Shown in pieces: positions 52,683 through 61,631 of a stretch of DNA of 64,000 nt. Position numbers and translations under genes: made by a program. Every line of letters begins with the position of its first letter. The stretch's first letter is position 1. Source of the DNA: Phyllobacterium phragmitis (GTDB lineage Bacteria > Pseudomonadota > Alphaproteobacteria > Rhizobiales > Rhizobiaceae); contig NZ_PVBR01000003.1 in the NCBI RefSeq assembly GCF_002980495.1, positions 186,001 through 250,000 on the forward strand, read 5' to 3'. The notes beneath the pieces are model-generated. The model searched no databases, had not been told where the DNA came from, and saw nothing but the letters and a program-made list of their open reading frames with translations.

Positions 52683-53420
52683 TCAGACGCCTCTGCGATT
52701 GCCCCACAAGATAACGTGCAACTGCGGCAGAACGCGTGCTTCGAACCAGCCGTCGGATGTGGTCTTGTCCACCAGCCATAACATCCTGTCCGTGATGCCG
52801 GACAGATCAACGCACCCCTCCTCTTCATCCGGCCGGGGTGGAGTATGGTTGCCCGGCTGGAGGCAAACAGACAATTTGGGATAGCGCAACGATGCGGCCC
52901 GGGCGAACGCATAGTCCTCATCATCGAAGACAACGAACTTCAGCACGATATCGGGCCCTGCACCGGCGGCTGCCAGACAGGCATCCACGGCAGTCCAGTC
53001 GGTTTTCATGCCGCTGGATGGTGGCTTTGGGCTCAAAACAAGATGATCCAGTTCGGCAAACCAATCGGCGCTCACCGAGCCCTGGGTTTCCATGGCGAAA
53101 CGATAGCCTTCGCCATGACCGAGTTTGATCAGCGGCCCGAAGGGTTGAATGGCTGGATTGCCGCCCGACAATGTCACCAGTATCGGACGGTTTCCGGACA
53201 GTTCACGAACCATTTCCCAAATTTCGCCGACTGCCATCGGCGACCATTGATGCCTGAATGCGCTGTCGACCGCATAGAGCGTATCGCACCAGGAACACCG
53301 ATAGTCGCAACCGCCAGCCCTGATAAACACGGTCGGAACACCAATCAGAGTTCCCTCCCCCTGGATGGTCGGACCGAATATCTCGCTAATGCGGATCAGA
53401 GCATGATCTTCGGAGATCAC
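52683..53420 (-). CDS. queE: 7-carboxy-7-deazaguanine synthase
   Basis: 245 aa radical-SAM enzyme of queuosine synthesis, converting 6-carboxytetrahydropterin to 7-carboxy-7-deazaguanine. The iron-sulfur motif is CDYRCSWCD (CxxxCxxC), preceded by [20 protein letters not shown], and followed by [14 protein letters not shown] and [17 protein letters not shown] at 53420 overlaps the queD stop by 4 bp (GTGA), which fixes the start; a longer frame lies inside queD. queC is not beside it in this window. Confidence 0.9.
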   Translation of the reverse strand: MISEDHALIRISEIFGPTIQGEGTLIGVPTVFIRAGGCDYRCSWCDTLYAVDSAFRHQWSPMAVGEIWEMVRELSGNRPILVTLSGGNPAIQPFGPLIKLGHGEGYRFAMETQGSVSADWFAELDHLVLSPKPPSSGMKTDWTAVDACLAAAGAGPDIVLKFVVFDDEDYAFARAASLRYPKLSVCLQPGNHTPPRPDEEEGCVDLSGITDRMLWLVDKTTSDGWFEARVLPQLHVILWGNRRGV

Positions 53421-53773
53421 GGGCGATACTCCGCCCAGGTCTTCGGCGTCTCGCTGACCCGAACCGCGCTTGTCTCCGGCAGTCTTTCCCGACACCAGTC
53501 GAAGAAATGCTTGGCGAGATATTCGGATGTGACCTTATCGTGGCCCAATACTTCATTGAGATGCCGGTGATCAAAACGCTCGTCGATATAGTCCTTCAAA
53601 GGCTTGAGATCATGATAGTCGCGCACGAACCCGTCCTCGTTCAGCGTCTGTGAAGAGAGTTCCACGACCACAATGTAATTATGTCCATGCAAACGGGCGC
53701 ATTGATGTTCCAGGGGTAAGTGGCTGAGCTGATGAGAGGCGGAGAAATGAAACTCCTTTGTAATACGAAACAC
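53417..53773 (-). CDS. queD: 6-carboxytetrahydropterin synthase
   Basis: 118 aa, usual length. Zinc-binding histidines in FHFSASHQL and RLHGHNYIV, catalytic Cys in [10 protein letters not shown], and the C-terminal [15 protein letters not shown] with the conserved Glu. Converts 7,8-dihydroneopterin triphosphate to 6-carboxytetrahydropterin. GTG start with AAGGAG eight bases upstream. First gene of the queD-queE pair; folE and queC would have to be elsewhere. Confidence 0.92.
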   Translation of the reverse strand: MFRITKEFHFSASHQLSHLPLEHQCARLHGHNYIVVVELSSQTLNEDGFVRDYHDLKPLKDYIDERFDHRHLNEVLGHDKVTSEYLAKHFFDWCRERLPETSAVRVSETPKTWAEYRP

Positions 53774-53989
53774 TCAAGATCTCCTTGGTTTAATATAGTC
53801 GCCTCAGGACCGGCGTCGCATCATCAGGCGATCGGGGCCGCCTCGTTCGCGCAGGTACCGTTTGGAGGCTATAGACTCAATGGCCGTTATTTCTTCCAGC
53901 CGGGAGGGCAGTGAGTAGCATAGTGACGCGCCGGCAACCAATGACAGACACAGAGACGATGCAACTCACACTCTTGTAAGGAGATGAAA
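53774..53989 (+). other. Divergent spacer between queD and the VOC remnant
   Basis: About 216 bases. No gene I can support; an open stretch ending QVPFGGYRLNGRYFFQPGGQ at 53914 may be an old coding remnant but has no start. I looked for a preQ1 aptamer upstream of queD and do not see one. Confidence 0.3.
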
Positions 53990-54321
53990 ATGGCAGTCAT
54001 TGGAATTGATCATATTCAGCTAGCCATGCCCGCTGGAGAAGAAAACGCAGCGCGCGCTTTTTATGACGGGCTCCTCGGCCTTAAAGAGGTGGCAAAGCCG
54101 CCGCATCTGGCGGCGTTAAAATACATCTCGGCGTTGAACCAGACTTCGCTCCCGCCAGAAAGGCCCACCCAGGCCTTATCGTCAGTAACCTTTCGACAAT
54201 AACCGAAAGATTGCAGGCGGCAGGTTTTGCGACGTCATCGGATCAGCCTCTCGACGGTTACGATCGAAAATACGTCAATGATCCTTTTGGTAACAGGATC
54301 GAACTGATGCAGATCAGGTGA
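53990..54321 (+). pseudogene. VOC/glyoxalase gene with internal loss and frameshift
   Basis: Starts normally after AAGGAG: VIGIDHIQLAMPAGEENAAR then AFYDGLLGLKEVAKPPHLAA. The family continues with a strand RGGCWF-like and then xxHLGVEPDF; here eight or nine codons are missing and the frame changes near 54118. The second frame goes on HLGVEPDFAPARKAHPGLIV, SNLSTITERLQAAG, DPFGNRIELMQIR to the TGA at 54319, a perfect VOC end. Translation from the start would stop at 54202. A decayed gene unless a sequencing error explains the one-base part. Confidence 0.7.
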
Positions 54322-54372
54322 TCAAAACCTACGGGTCGGTCACGAACTTGGCCAGACCGACAGGACTCGCGA

Positions 54373-54834
54373 TCAGCTCTTCTTTGCGCTGTACTTGCTA
54401 TCAACCTCATTGATGGCGTTGACGTTGCCTGCGGAACGACCATTCTCATCGAAGGTCTGAGCGAGGTAGGCATCGGCAATCGTCTTTGCGAGTTCCGTGC
54501 CGATCACCCGCGCGCCCATGGTGATGATCTGCGCATTGTTGGAAAGCACCGCCCGTTCGGCCGAATAGGTGTCATGGGTCAGGGCCGCCCGGATACCCGG
54601 AACCTTGTTCGCCGAAATACAAACACCGATGCCGGTTCCGCAAACGAGAATGGCACGGTCGTATTCTCCAGTCAGAACGGCGGACGCAACTCTGTCCGAA
54701 AGGTTTGCATAGAACGGATCCGGCCCATCGGATGTGCGGGAAATCTGCGAAACCTCGTGGCGGTCCTTCAGGTAATCGGCAAGGATCTCGGCAAGGCCTT
54801 CGCCTGCACTGTCTCCGGCAATTGCAAGTTTCAT
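54373..54834 (-). CDS. eryI: RpiB-like D-erythrulose/erythrose 4-phosphate isomerase
   Basis: 153 aa RpiB/LacAB family (also called rpiB or derI in related loci). Start [20 protein letters not shown], catalytic Cys65 in [15 protein letters not shown], and the phosphate-binding [20 protein letters not shown] with [12 protein letters not shown]. In Brucella the enzyme encoded at this place in the erythritol operon isomerises D-erythrulose 4-phosphate to D-erythrose 4-phosphate, feeding the pentose phosphate pathway. ATG 12 bases after the tpi-like stop with AAGGAG upstream; last gene of the operon. Confidence 0.9.
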   Translation of the reverse strand: MKLAIAGDSAGEGLAEILADYLKDRHEVSQISRTSDGPDPFYANLSDRVASAVLTGEYDRAILVCGTGIGVCISANKVPGIRAALTHDTYSAERAVLSNNAQIITMGARVIGTELAKTIADAYLAQTFDENGRSAGNVNAINEVDSKYSAKKS

Positions 54835-54846
54835 GTGTATGTCTCC

Positions 54847-55617
54847 TTAGATTTTCGCGGCGCAACGCGCCAGGATGTCCAGATAACCTTCGACCTGCCA
54901 GGCCGATCGGCCGATGAAGAGCCCGTCGATATTCGGGCAAGAGATAAGTTCTTCGCAGTTTCCAGGATTCACGGAGCCGCCATAGAGGCAGGGGATTTTC
55001 CGGCTCATGATCTCTTCGGCAACGGCTGCGATTTCAGCATGGCGCGCATCCGCATAATCCGCTGTGGCTGGAATACCTTTTTCGCCGATGGCCCAGACCG
55101 GCTCGTAGGCGAGGAGAACCTCGGCTTGCTTCTGCTCGCCGTCAAGGCGTGACAGGGCCCCCCGCACCTGACGGGCCAACACCTCTGCCGCCTTGCCGCT
55201 TTCCCGATCGTCAAGCGTCTCGCCGATGCAGATCAGCGGCACCAGACCATGGCGGACGGCCGCCTCCGTCTTCAGCCCGACCGTCTCGTCGGTTTCTCCG
55301 AAATATTCGCGGCGTTCGGAATGGCCGAGTTCGACGATATCGAGACCGCAGTCCTTGAGCATGACGGGCGAAATCTCACCCGTCCATGCGCCTTGATCGG
55401 CCCAGTGCATGTTCTGCGCGCCAATTTTGACGGAGGTGCCGGCCAAGGCTTCCTTCACCTGCCGCACTGCGGTGAAAGGCGGGATCAAAAATCGCTGTAT
55501 CCGCGGGTCGCCGTCAGTATCCGCCACCTTCATGCCGGCGGCAAACGCCAGCGCCTCGGCCAGCGTCTTGTTCATCTTCCAACTGGTTCCAACCCAGTAA
55601 CGCCTTTCCTGGCTCAA
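54847..55617 (-). CDS. eryH: Triosephosphate-isomerase-like tetrulose phosphate isomerase
   Basis: 256 aa (also tpiB; lerI is the equivalent in apiose loci). Catalytic residues of TIM: Lys in TSWKMNKT, His in LGHSERREYFGE, Glu in AYEPVWAIGEKG, and the phosphate loop LYGGSVNPGN. In erythritol catabolism it acts on L-erythrulose/tetrulose phosphates rather than triose phosphates. TTG start overlaps the DeoR stop (TTGA) and has GGAGG seven bases upstream; a GTG at 55632 is the alternative. Two further isomerase genes flank the regulator pair, matching the Brucella order. Confidence 0.9.
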   Translation of the reverse strand: MSQERRYWVGTSWKMNKTLAEALAFAAGMKVADTDGDPRIQRFLIPPFTAVRQVKEALAGTSVKIGAQNMHWADQGAWTGEISPVMLKDCGLDIVELGHSERREYFGETDETVGLKTEAAVRHGLVPLICIGETLDDRESGKAAEVLARQVRGALSRLDGEQKQAEVLLAYEPVWAIGEKGIPATADYADARHAEIAAVAEEIMSRKIPCLYGGSVNPGNCEELISCPNIDGLFIGRSAWQVEGYLDILARCAAKI

Positions 55618-56390
55618 TTGTCTTCCTCCCACCTCGCGATTTTGATTGTTGTGTCGGCATGGGCGAGTTCAGCCAAAACGTCTTCCGGTAGCGGCTTGTC
55701 CGATATGATGGTGCTGAACTCTGAAAGGTCTCCCAGCACATGCAAGGCCGTATGGCCGAACCGCCGGCTGTTGATGAGCAGGCATGCCTGTCGGCTGGAC
55801 TTCATCATCGCCCGTTTCGTTCGAACGATGTCCTCGTCCATATGATAGGCATACCGGCCCGATGCCGCCGGTGTTGACACGAAGGCGATGTCTGCTCTCA
55901 ACCGCGACAGGGCCTCTTCAGTCATGATCCCCAAATAGGCATTGAACTTCGGCGAATAAACGCCGCCAAGGGTGATCAGCTTGATCCCGCTCTCACCTTT
56001 GACCCTCTCCATGATCGCCACATTGTTCGTCACGATTGTCAGCGGCCGCCTTTCGAGAAGCATCTCGCCGATGACGGCGGCCATGGACCCATCGTTGATG
56101 AGAACCGTCATACCCGGTTCTACGAGATCGATCGCAGCGTGGCCGATCACCCGCTTGACGTCTGCATCCTGCATCTGCCGGAAGCGGAAATCGCTTTCGA
56201 ACTGGGTGCTCGCGTCGATCGTCGCGCCACCGCGAACCTTGCGAAGAACGCCAGTGGCCTCGAGATCGTCGAGATCACGGTGAATGGTCATCTTCGATAC
56301 GGCAAAGCGCTCTGCGAGAGCATCGAGATCGACCTTCCGGCTCTCGACCAGAAGATTTATGATTTCCTGCCTGCGCTCTTCGCGTTTCAT
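55614..56390 (-). CDS. DeoR-family transcriptional regulator of the erythritol operon
   Basis: 258 aa. N-terminal HTH of the DeoR type: EERRQEIINLLVESRKVDLD, ALAERFAVSKMTIHRDLDDL then EATGVLRKVRGGA; C-terminal sugar-phosphate sensor domain of ISOCOT fold (GMTVLINDGSMAAVIGEML, TIVTNNVAIMERV, FVSTPAASGRYAYHMDEDIV). Likely senses a phosphorylated intermediate. ATG at 56390 has only a weak ribosome site; a TTG at 56411 is possible. The dyad at 56452-56478 just upstream is a candidate operator. Confidence 0.88.
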   Translation of the reverse strand: MKREERRQEIINLLVESRKVDLDALAERFAVSKMTIHRDLDDLEATGVLRKVRGGATIDASTQFESDFRFRQMQDADVKRVIGHAAIDLVEPGMTVLINDGSMAAVIGEMLLERRPLTIVTNNVAIMERVKGESGIKLITLGGVYSPKFNAYLGIMTEEALSRLRADIAFVSTPAASGRYAYHMDEDIVRTKRAMMKSSRQACLLINSRRFGHTALHVLGDLSEFSTIISDKPLPEDVLAELAHADTTIKIARWEEDN

Positions 56391-56451
56391 TACCCAACGT
56401 CCTGCCGTCAAGGGCCATCATTGTGATTGACGCCAAAAATAACACGGACTT

Positions 56452-56478
56452 ATCACATAGTCACATGATTTATGTGAT
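56452..56478. promoter_or_regulatory. Operator-like dyad upstream of the DeoR gene
   Basis: ATCACAT (56452-56458) and ATGTGAT (56472-56478) form a 7-bp inverted repeat with 13 bases between; inside it TCACAT (56461-56466) pairs perfectly with ATGTGA (56472-56477). TTGTGATTGA lies at 56421. The site is 62-88 bases before the regulator start, in the only gap of the block that could hold a second promoter. Confidence 0.45.
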
Positions 56479-56504
56479 TTCATACAGATTCCACGTGCCT
56501 TCCT

Positions 56505-57446
56505 TCACTGTCCCAACAAAGCCTTCGCGGTCTCTTCATCCGTGATCAGGCCATAAAGCTTGTTGCTGTGAAGAACGGCGCTGATTGCCGCCGTCTTCAT
56601 CGGCCCGCCTGCAATCGCCACCATCCGATCTTCGGCGGCGTCGGACAGCGAGGCCGCCAGAGTGCGTGCCGTCACGGAGGTCTGGAGGATCCGCCCCTTG
56701 CTGTCGAAGAAAAGCCCCAACAGCTCCCCGACCCCGCCAAGCGCCGCGATTTCCTCGATCTCCTGTCTTTCCAGCATGCCTGATTTGAAAAGATGTGCGT
56801 CGGCGTCCACGCTGCCGATACCGACGATCTTGAGATCGGCGCTGCTTGCCAGATCAAAGATTTCCCGCACACCACGCTGGGCAAGAAAGACATCCCTGTC
56901 CTCCTCCGAATTGGCGAAGAATGGCACGGGCATGACATAGGCCTGCGTTCCCGTCTTTTCCGCCAGCCGGTGCATGACGTCGTGCGGATTGGCCGCATAG
57001 TTACGGGTCAAACCGCCCAAGAGTGATACGAACGTCTTGTCGACGGCAGAGATCCTCGGCATCTGGCGTACGGCGGCCGACAAGGTCCGGCCGTGCCCAA
57101 AACCGATAACCCTGCTTTCCCCGGTTTCGATCTCTCGCCTGAGGAAGCGGCCGCCCACATAGCCGAGGGTCGTCAGGGCCAGGCCGTCATCGCCATCGAT
57201 TGCCGGCGCGACCTCGCAGTAGTTCAGGCCGAAACGCGTGCAAAGTCTGGTCTCCAGATCCGCGCACTCGGCAATCTCACCTTCGATGCTCACCTTGACC
57301 ACGCCTTCCGCGACAGCACGCGTAATCAGCCGGTGCGCCTTCACCGAAGGGATGCCGAGCCGCTTCGCCACCGCAGATTGGGTCAACCCGCCGACATAAT
57401 GCAGCCAGGCAGCTCTTACGGCCAATGAGTCTTCATAATCCGACAT
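56505..57446 (-). CDS. eryD: SorC-family repressor of erythritol catabolism
   Basis: 313 aa, the usual SorC length. HTH near the N-terminus (LTQSAVAKRLGIPSVKAHRL), then a sugar-phosphate-binding domain with VIGFGHGRTLSAAVRQMPRI, VSLLGGLTRNYAANPHDVMH and GVGELLGLFFDSKGRI. In Brucella EryD represses the ery operon and erythritol relieves it. ATG at 57446 gives the standard N-terminus; an in-frame extension to 57527 overlaps into the region beside eryC and is unsupported. Fourth gene of the eryABCD unit. Confidence 0.9.
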   Translation of the reverse strand: MSDYEDSLAVRAAWLHYVGGLTQSAVAKRLGIPSVKAHRLITRAVAEGVVKVSIEGEIAECADLETRLCTRFGLNYCEVAPAIDGDDGLALTTLGYVGGRFLRREIETGESRVIGFGHGRTLSAAVRQMPRISAVDKTFVSLLGGLTRNYAANPHDVMHRLAEKTGTQAYVMPVPFFANSEEDRDVFLAQRGVREIFDLASSADLKIVGIGSVDADAHLFKSGMLERQEIEEIAALGGVGELLGLFFDSKGRILQTSVTARTLAASLSDAAEDRMVAIAGGPMKTAAISAVLHSNKLYGLITDEETAKALLGQ

Positions 57447-57532
57447 GGTGCGTGCTTCTGTCTCCGCAACTTCTTCAATGAGAAATCCACTAAACGCTGG
57501 CATTGAAAAGCGCCAGCGATCTGCCAAAGGCT

Positions 57533-58468
57533 TCAGGCGGTATTGAGATCCGATACGCCGGTGTCGATGTACGGCGCCCAGAATGCGATGCTCTCGGCGA
57601 TCTGCGGAATGACCTGCCGGTCATTCGGCTCGCGTTCCTTGAACGACAGTTCAAGGCAGATTTCGTTGTCCAGGGCGCGGCCCTCCTGAAAGGCTTTCAG
57701 CAGCGGCTCCGGCTGAATCCTGCCCTTGGCGTTGAACTCGGCGGTAAAAGGACGATGCCCGCCCTTGTCCAGGAGACTTTGCTTGATGTGGATGATCGGC
57801 GAAACAGGCGGCACGGCGCGGGCCCACGCATAGGGATCGTAGTCGTCAGAATTGTCCGATGTGACGTCGCCATGGTCGATGTCGGCCATCATCCACATCG
57901 GAATTGCCATGTTCGCGGCAGTGATCCGGTCCTGCAATTTCATGCAGGCAGTGATGGTCTCGCCGAATTCGCGCCCAATGCTCATCGGCTCCCAGAATAC
58001 ATAGCTCAGGCCGGCCGCTCGGGCATGGTCAGCAACCTCCGCCCAACAGTCGATCGCAATCTTGATGAGTTCCTCGCGGCGGACCGGATCATCGTAATCG
58101 CGATAGGTGAAAATTGCGAACTGCGTGCCGACGGACGCGCCACCAAGGTCCCCGATGATGTCGGCGAATGTCTTGAACCAGCCGACATAATAGCGCCGCA
58201 CATCCTTGTCGGGGTGGCCGAAATGATTGAGACGGCCATAGGGTCCGGTCATGCCCGATGTGACGTGCACGCCGGTGCGCTGCAAAGCTCGCCGCATCTG
58301 GCGGGTCAGCCGGCTGATCGTCGGCGCCTGCCAGCTTGGATTGATGAATTCATGGGTCAGCTGCAGGTCTCTGATCTTCAGGTCCCGCGCGACCGTATCA
58401 ATGAGATCGTCCGGATCCGCAAAACGGTTGACGAGCGGATTTGTGTTCAGCGACAAAGTCAAAGGCAT
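57533..58468 (-). CDS. eryC: Tetrulose-4-phosphate racemase (TIM-barrel, xylose-isomerase-like)
   Basis: 311 aa with the xylose-isomerase-like TIM-barrel pattern: LSLNTNPLVNRFADPDDLID, LQLTHEFINPSWQ, TSGMTGPYGRLNHFGHPDKD, AGLSYVFWEPMSIGREFGET, MWMMADIDHGDVTSD and IIHIKQSLLDKGGHRPFTAE. Metal ligands are probably the Glu of FWEPM, the Asp/His of DIDHGD and the Glu of FTAEF. In the revised erythritol pathway EryC interconverts L- and D-3-tetrulose 4-phosphate. Follows eryB by 36 bases. Confidence 0.9.
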   Translation of the reverse strand: MPLTLSLNTNPLVNRFADPDDLIDTVARDLKIRDLQLTHEFINPSWQAPTISRLTRQMRRALQRTGVHVTSGMTGPYGRLNHFGHPDKDVRRYYVGWFKTFADIIGDLGGASVGTQFAIFTYRDYDDPVRREELIKIAIDCWAEVADHARAAGLSYVFWEPMSIGREFGETITACMKLQDRITAANMAIPMWMMADIDHGDVTSDNSDDYDPYAWARAVPPVSPIIHIKQSLLDKGGHRPFTAEFNAKGRIQPEPLLKAFQEGRALDNEICLELSFKEREPNDRQVIPQIAESIAFWAPYIDTGVSDLNTA

Positions 58469-58504
58469 GTCTTATCTCCCGGTATCAAAGCATTTGTCGC
58501 CAAG

Positions 58505-60016
58505 TCACGCGGCGTCTGCCATCTCTGACTGAAACCATTCGGCGAAATCCGCCTTCTGCCGAGGCGTCATGCGCAGGCTCTCCTTGGTGCGCCGCCACAC
58601 CACGTCTTCAACGGTCTGTGCCCACTCCTTTCTCACGAGATAGCGGACCTCCGCCTCATAGAGATTACCGCCGAAGTGACGTCCAAGTCCGTCGAGCGAG
58701 GTCGCATTGCCGACCACTTCGTGCAGCCGAGCCCCGTAAAGCCGGCCATAGTGATTGATGAGATCACGCGGCATCCAGGGATAATCCATGCGCAGGGTCT
58801 CGAAGAACGCCACATAGTCCGCGTTCGGAATCTCTCCGCCCGGCAAGATGGCGTTGGCCGTCCAGTCACCGCCCATTTTCGGGAAATATTTCTGCAAACG
58901 CTGCAGGGCATGCTCGGAGAGTTTACGGAAGGTCGTGATTTTGCCGCCGAACACATTGAGCAGCGGCGCGCCGTCCTGCTCATCGAGATCGAACACGTAA
59001 TCCCGGGTGACAGCCGAGGGGTTGCCCTGACCGTCATCGAAAAGCGGCCGGACGCCGGAGAAGCTCTCGATCACATCGGATCTGCGCAGCTTCTCCTTGA
59101 AGTAACGATTGACGACCGTGATCAGGTAATCGATTTCCGGCTCGTCGGCAGCCACCGCTTCGGGGGCGCCCTCATAGGGAATATCGGTGGTGCCGATCAG
59201 GGCCTTGTCACCCTCATAAGGATTGATGAAAATAACCCGCTTATCGTTGTTCTGGACCAGATAGGCGTTCTGGCCGCTCCAGAACTTCGGTACGATGATG
59301 TGGCTTCCCTTGACGAGGCGCACGGAGCGGCGGCTGTTGGCGCCGGCGACCCTTCCGATCACATCGTTGACCCACGGACCAGCCGCATTGACGACAGCAC
59401 GGGCACGAATGCTGGTGACAGCGCCCGTTCGGCTGTCACGCAGTTGCACCGTCCACATCCCGTTTTCGCGACGCGTACTGACACAGGCCGTGCGGGTCAG
59501 GATCCTCGCGCCCTTTTCGGCGGCGTCGACCGCATTCAGAACCACGAGACGCGCGTCATCCACCCAACAGTCCGAATACTCGAACGCCTTGGTATACTGG
59601 TCCTGGATGACGGCACCTTCCGGATCGCGGCGCAGATCGATGGTCCGCGTGCCCGGCAGCTTGTTGCGCCCGCCTAGATGGTCGTAAAGGAAGAGACCGA
59701 GACGAACCAGCCACGCCGGGCGATCATCGGGGCTGTGAGGCAGCACGAAGCGCATCGGCCAGATGATATGGCTGGCGGAATTCAGCAGCACTTCACGTTC
59801 GATCAGTGCTTCGCGGACGAGCCGGAACTCATAGTATTCGAGATATCTCAACCCGCCATGGACGAGCTTGCCGGAACGCGAAGACGTGCCTTCGGCAAGG
59901 TCATCCTTCTCGCACATGAGGACTGACAGTCCGCGCCCTGCCGCATCCCGAGCGATGCCGGCGCCATTGATGCCGCCACCGATCACGAAGAGGTCATAGG
60001 TCTCGGGTTCAGTCAT
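58505..60016 (-). CDS. eryB: Erythritol 4-phosphate dehydrogenase (GlpD-like flavoprotein)
   Basis: 503 aa. FAD motif LFVIGGGINGAGIARDAAGR near 9-28, the GlpD hallmark GTSSRSGKLVHGGLRYLEYY, VVNAAGPWVND and GSHIIVP, then SFSGVRPLFDDG and the C-terminal helical domain. Oxidises L-erythritol 4-phosphate to the 3-tetrulose phosphate and passes electrons to the membrane. ATG at 60016 with AAGGAG seven bases upstream. Second gene of the operon, 64 bases after eryA's stop. Without the eryA neighbour it could be read as glycerol-3-phosphate dehydrogenase. Confidence 0.9.
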   Translation of the reverse strand: MTEPETYDLFVIGGGINGAGIARDAAGRGLSVLMCEKDDLAEGTSSRSGKLVHGGLRYLEYYEFRLVREALIEREVLLNSASHIIWPMRFVLPHSPDDRPAWLVRLGLFLYDHLGGRNKLPGTRTIDLRRDPEGAVIQDQYTKAFEYSDCWVDDARLVVLNAVDAAEKGARILTRTACVSTRRENGMWTVQLRDSRTGAVTSIRARAVVNAAGPWVNDVIGRVAGANSRRSVRLVKGSHIIVPKFWSGQNAYLVQNNDKRVIFINPYEGDKALIGTTDIPYEGAPEAVAADEPEIDYLITVVNRYFKEKLRRSDVIESFSGVRPLFDDGQGNPSAVTRDYVFDLDEQDGAPLLNVFGGKITTFRKLSEHALQRLQKYFPKMGGDWTANAILPGGEIPNADYVAFFETLRMDYPWMPRDLINHYGRLYGARLHEVVGNATSLDGLGRHFGGNLYEAEVRYLVRKEWAQTVEDVVWRRTKESLRMTPRQKADFAEWFQSEMADAA

Positions 60017-60080
60017 TTCCTGCTCCTTAGCGACGCCAGGTATGATCGCTGCATGTCGGCGAGCTTCATGCTCAAGTAAA

Positions 60081-61631
60081 TCAATGGTTTGCCAGGATGC
60101 TCCAGGCGGGCGCGACGCCCATGCGAATGGTCCGGTAGGCCTCGAAAAGTCTTTGCATCCGCTCTGTATCCGCCTTGCCGGCGGCTTCGGCATCGCCCAG
60201 ATGCGGCGTCACCCAGTCGGCTATGCAATCATCCATATTCCGGTATGCCCCGACAGCGACGGCGGCCATCATGGACGCGCCGGCCGCACCGGCCTCCTCG
60301 CGAGAATTAACCCGCACGGGCGCATCGACGGCTGCCGAGAGCGTCTGACGAAGGGCCTTTGACCTGGCGGCGCCGCCGCTGATGCGAACCTCCGGCGGCA
60401 GAGTTCCCATCGCCGCGTAACAGTCGCGGGTTGCCATCCCGAGGCCCTCGATCACCGCGCGAACCAGTTCGGGATAGCGGTGCCGGCTGGAAAGGCCGCT
60501 GAAATTGGCCCGCGCCTGAGCATTGACGAACGGACCGCGCTCGCCCGCCTCGGATATGTAGGGATGATAGACGATGTCGCTTGGCGTGCTTGACGCAAAC
60601 CAGTGGTCCACCCGTGCGATGAGGTCATCGAGCGCCACTTGGACCCCGAACTCCGCGAGCAGGTCTGCCCCTACCTGCAGCAACCAATCGAGATTGATCG
60701 TCGCCGCCATATTCGTTTGAACCTGGGTGACTATGCCGGGGATCGGCAAGGCGATCACATAGCCGGTCTTCTCATCGTTCAGCTTCACGTCGCCAACGGC
60801 CTTGGCACGCATATGCACACCGGTGGAACCGATCGCCGAACAGGCCGCATTCTCTCCGCCGCTTCGCACCCCGGCTCCGAGCGCCGTCATCACCATATCG
60901 ACATAGCCGAGGCACACCGGCGTACCCGCGGCCAATCCGCAGGCGGATGCGGCTTCCATATTCAGCGGATGCGTCGTCTGCGTTCCCTCCAGAACGTCGG
61001 GGAGCAGCTTACGCCTGTGGCCAAGGCCGAGAGCCGCGAGAACGACCGCGTCATAATCGCGGGTTCTGAAATTCCCGAAGGTGAAGCTCACCTCCGAGGG
61101 ATCGGTCGCACGTACGCCCGTCAGGTTCAGGTAGAGCCAGTCCTTGCAGTGCATCGCGACTTCGGCACCGTCGAGCAGTTCAGGGCTATGGTGGTCCATA
61201 TGCGCCATTTGGCTGCCCTGCTGACAGGTATTGAGACCGGTGCCAGTGGCTTCGAACCGCGCGCGGTCCGCCTCCAGCCCCGACAAGCGCACCACTGTCG
61301 GCGCGGCGCGCGCATCGAGCCACAACCAGGCATCGGCAACAGGTCGATCATCCTTGCCCACCAGCCAGGTACCGTCACCCTGGCCGGTGACGGCGATGGC
61401 CGCCACTCTGCGGGAAAGTCCGTCGACTTTTTGGGAAAGAGCACGAAGCGCCGTGACACAATCAGTCCACGTGGCGGATAATGACTGCGTCACCGAACCG
61501 TCAGCCCTGGTGGCGTAATTGTTGCGCACCGACGCGGATGCGACCTGGCGACCGGCGAGCGTAAAAGCGACCGCCTTCATAACCGAGGTACCCGCGTCTA
61601 TGCCGATGATCAGATCCGCGGTTTCAGCCAC
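60081..61631 (-). CDS. eryA: Erythritol kinase (FGGY family)
   Basis: 516 aa. Actin-like ATPase fold of FGGY carbohydrate kinases: phosphate-1 loop LIIGIDAGTSVMKAVAFTLA, AIAVTGQGDGTWLVGKDDRP with the substrate-side WLWLDARA, and the C-terminal ADP site VRISGGAARSKALRQTLSAA and EEAGAAGASMMAAVAVG. Phosphorylates erythritol as the first step. GTG start with GAGG about six bases upstream. First gene of the minus-strand block eryA-eryB-eryC-eryD-DeoR-tpi-rpiB; divergent from the ABC importer. Confidence 0.92.
   Translation of the reverse strand: MAETADLIIGIDAGTSVMKAVAFTLAGRQVASASVRNNYATRADGSVTQSLSATWTDCVTALRALSQKVDGLSRRVAAIAVTGQGDGTWLVGKDDRPVADAWLWLDARAAPTVVRLSGLEADRARFEATGTGLNTCQQGSQMAHMDHHSPELLDGAEVAMHCKDWLYLNLTGVRATDPSEVSFTFGNFRTRDYDAVVLAALGLGHRRKLLPDVLEGTQTTHPLNMEAASACGLAAGTPVCLGYVDMVMTALGAGVRSGGENAACSAIGSTGVHMRAKAVGDVKLNDEKTGYVIALPIPGIVTQVQTNMAATINLDWLLQVGADLLAEFGVQVALDDLIARVDHWFASSTPSDIVYHPYISEAGERGPFVNAQARANFSGLSSRHRYPELVRAVIEGLGMATRDCYAAMGTLPPEVRISGGAARSKALRQTLSAAVDAPVRVNSREEAGAAGASMMAAVAVGAYRNMDDCIADWVTPHLGDAEAAGKADTERMQRLFEAYRTIRMGVAPAWSILANH

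Noticed and set aside
53774-53900. preQ1 riboswitch upstream of queD
   Set aside because: The leader has no recognisable preQ1-I, -II or -III core (no A-rich pseudoknot tail pairing near the ribosome site); only an ordinary AAGGAG is seen.
53800-53914. Possible aldehyde dehydrogenase-like tail (VPFGGYRLNG)
   Set aside because: Only one short motif resembles the family, followed by unrelated residues; no start and no second motif.
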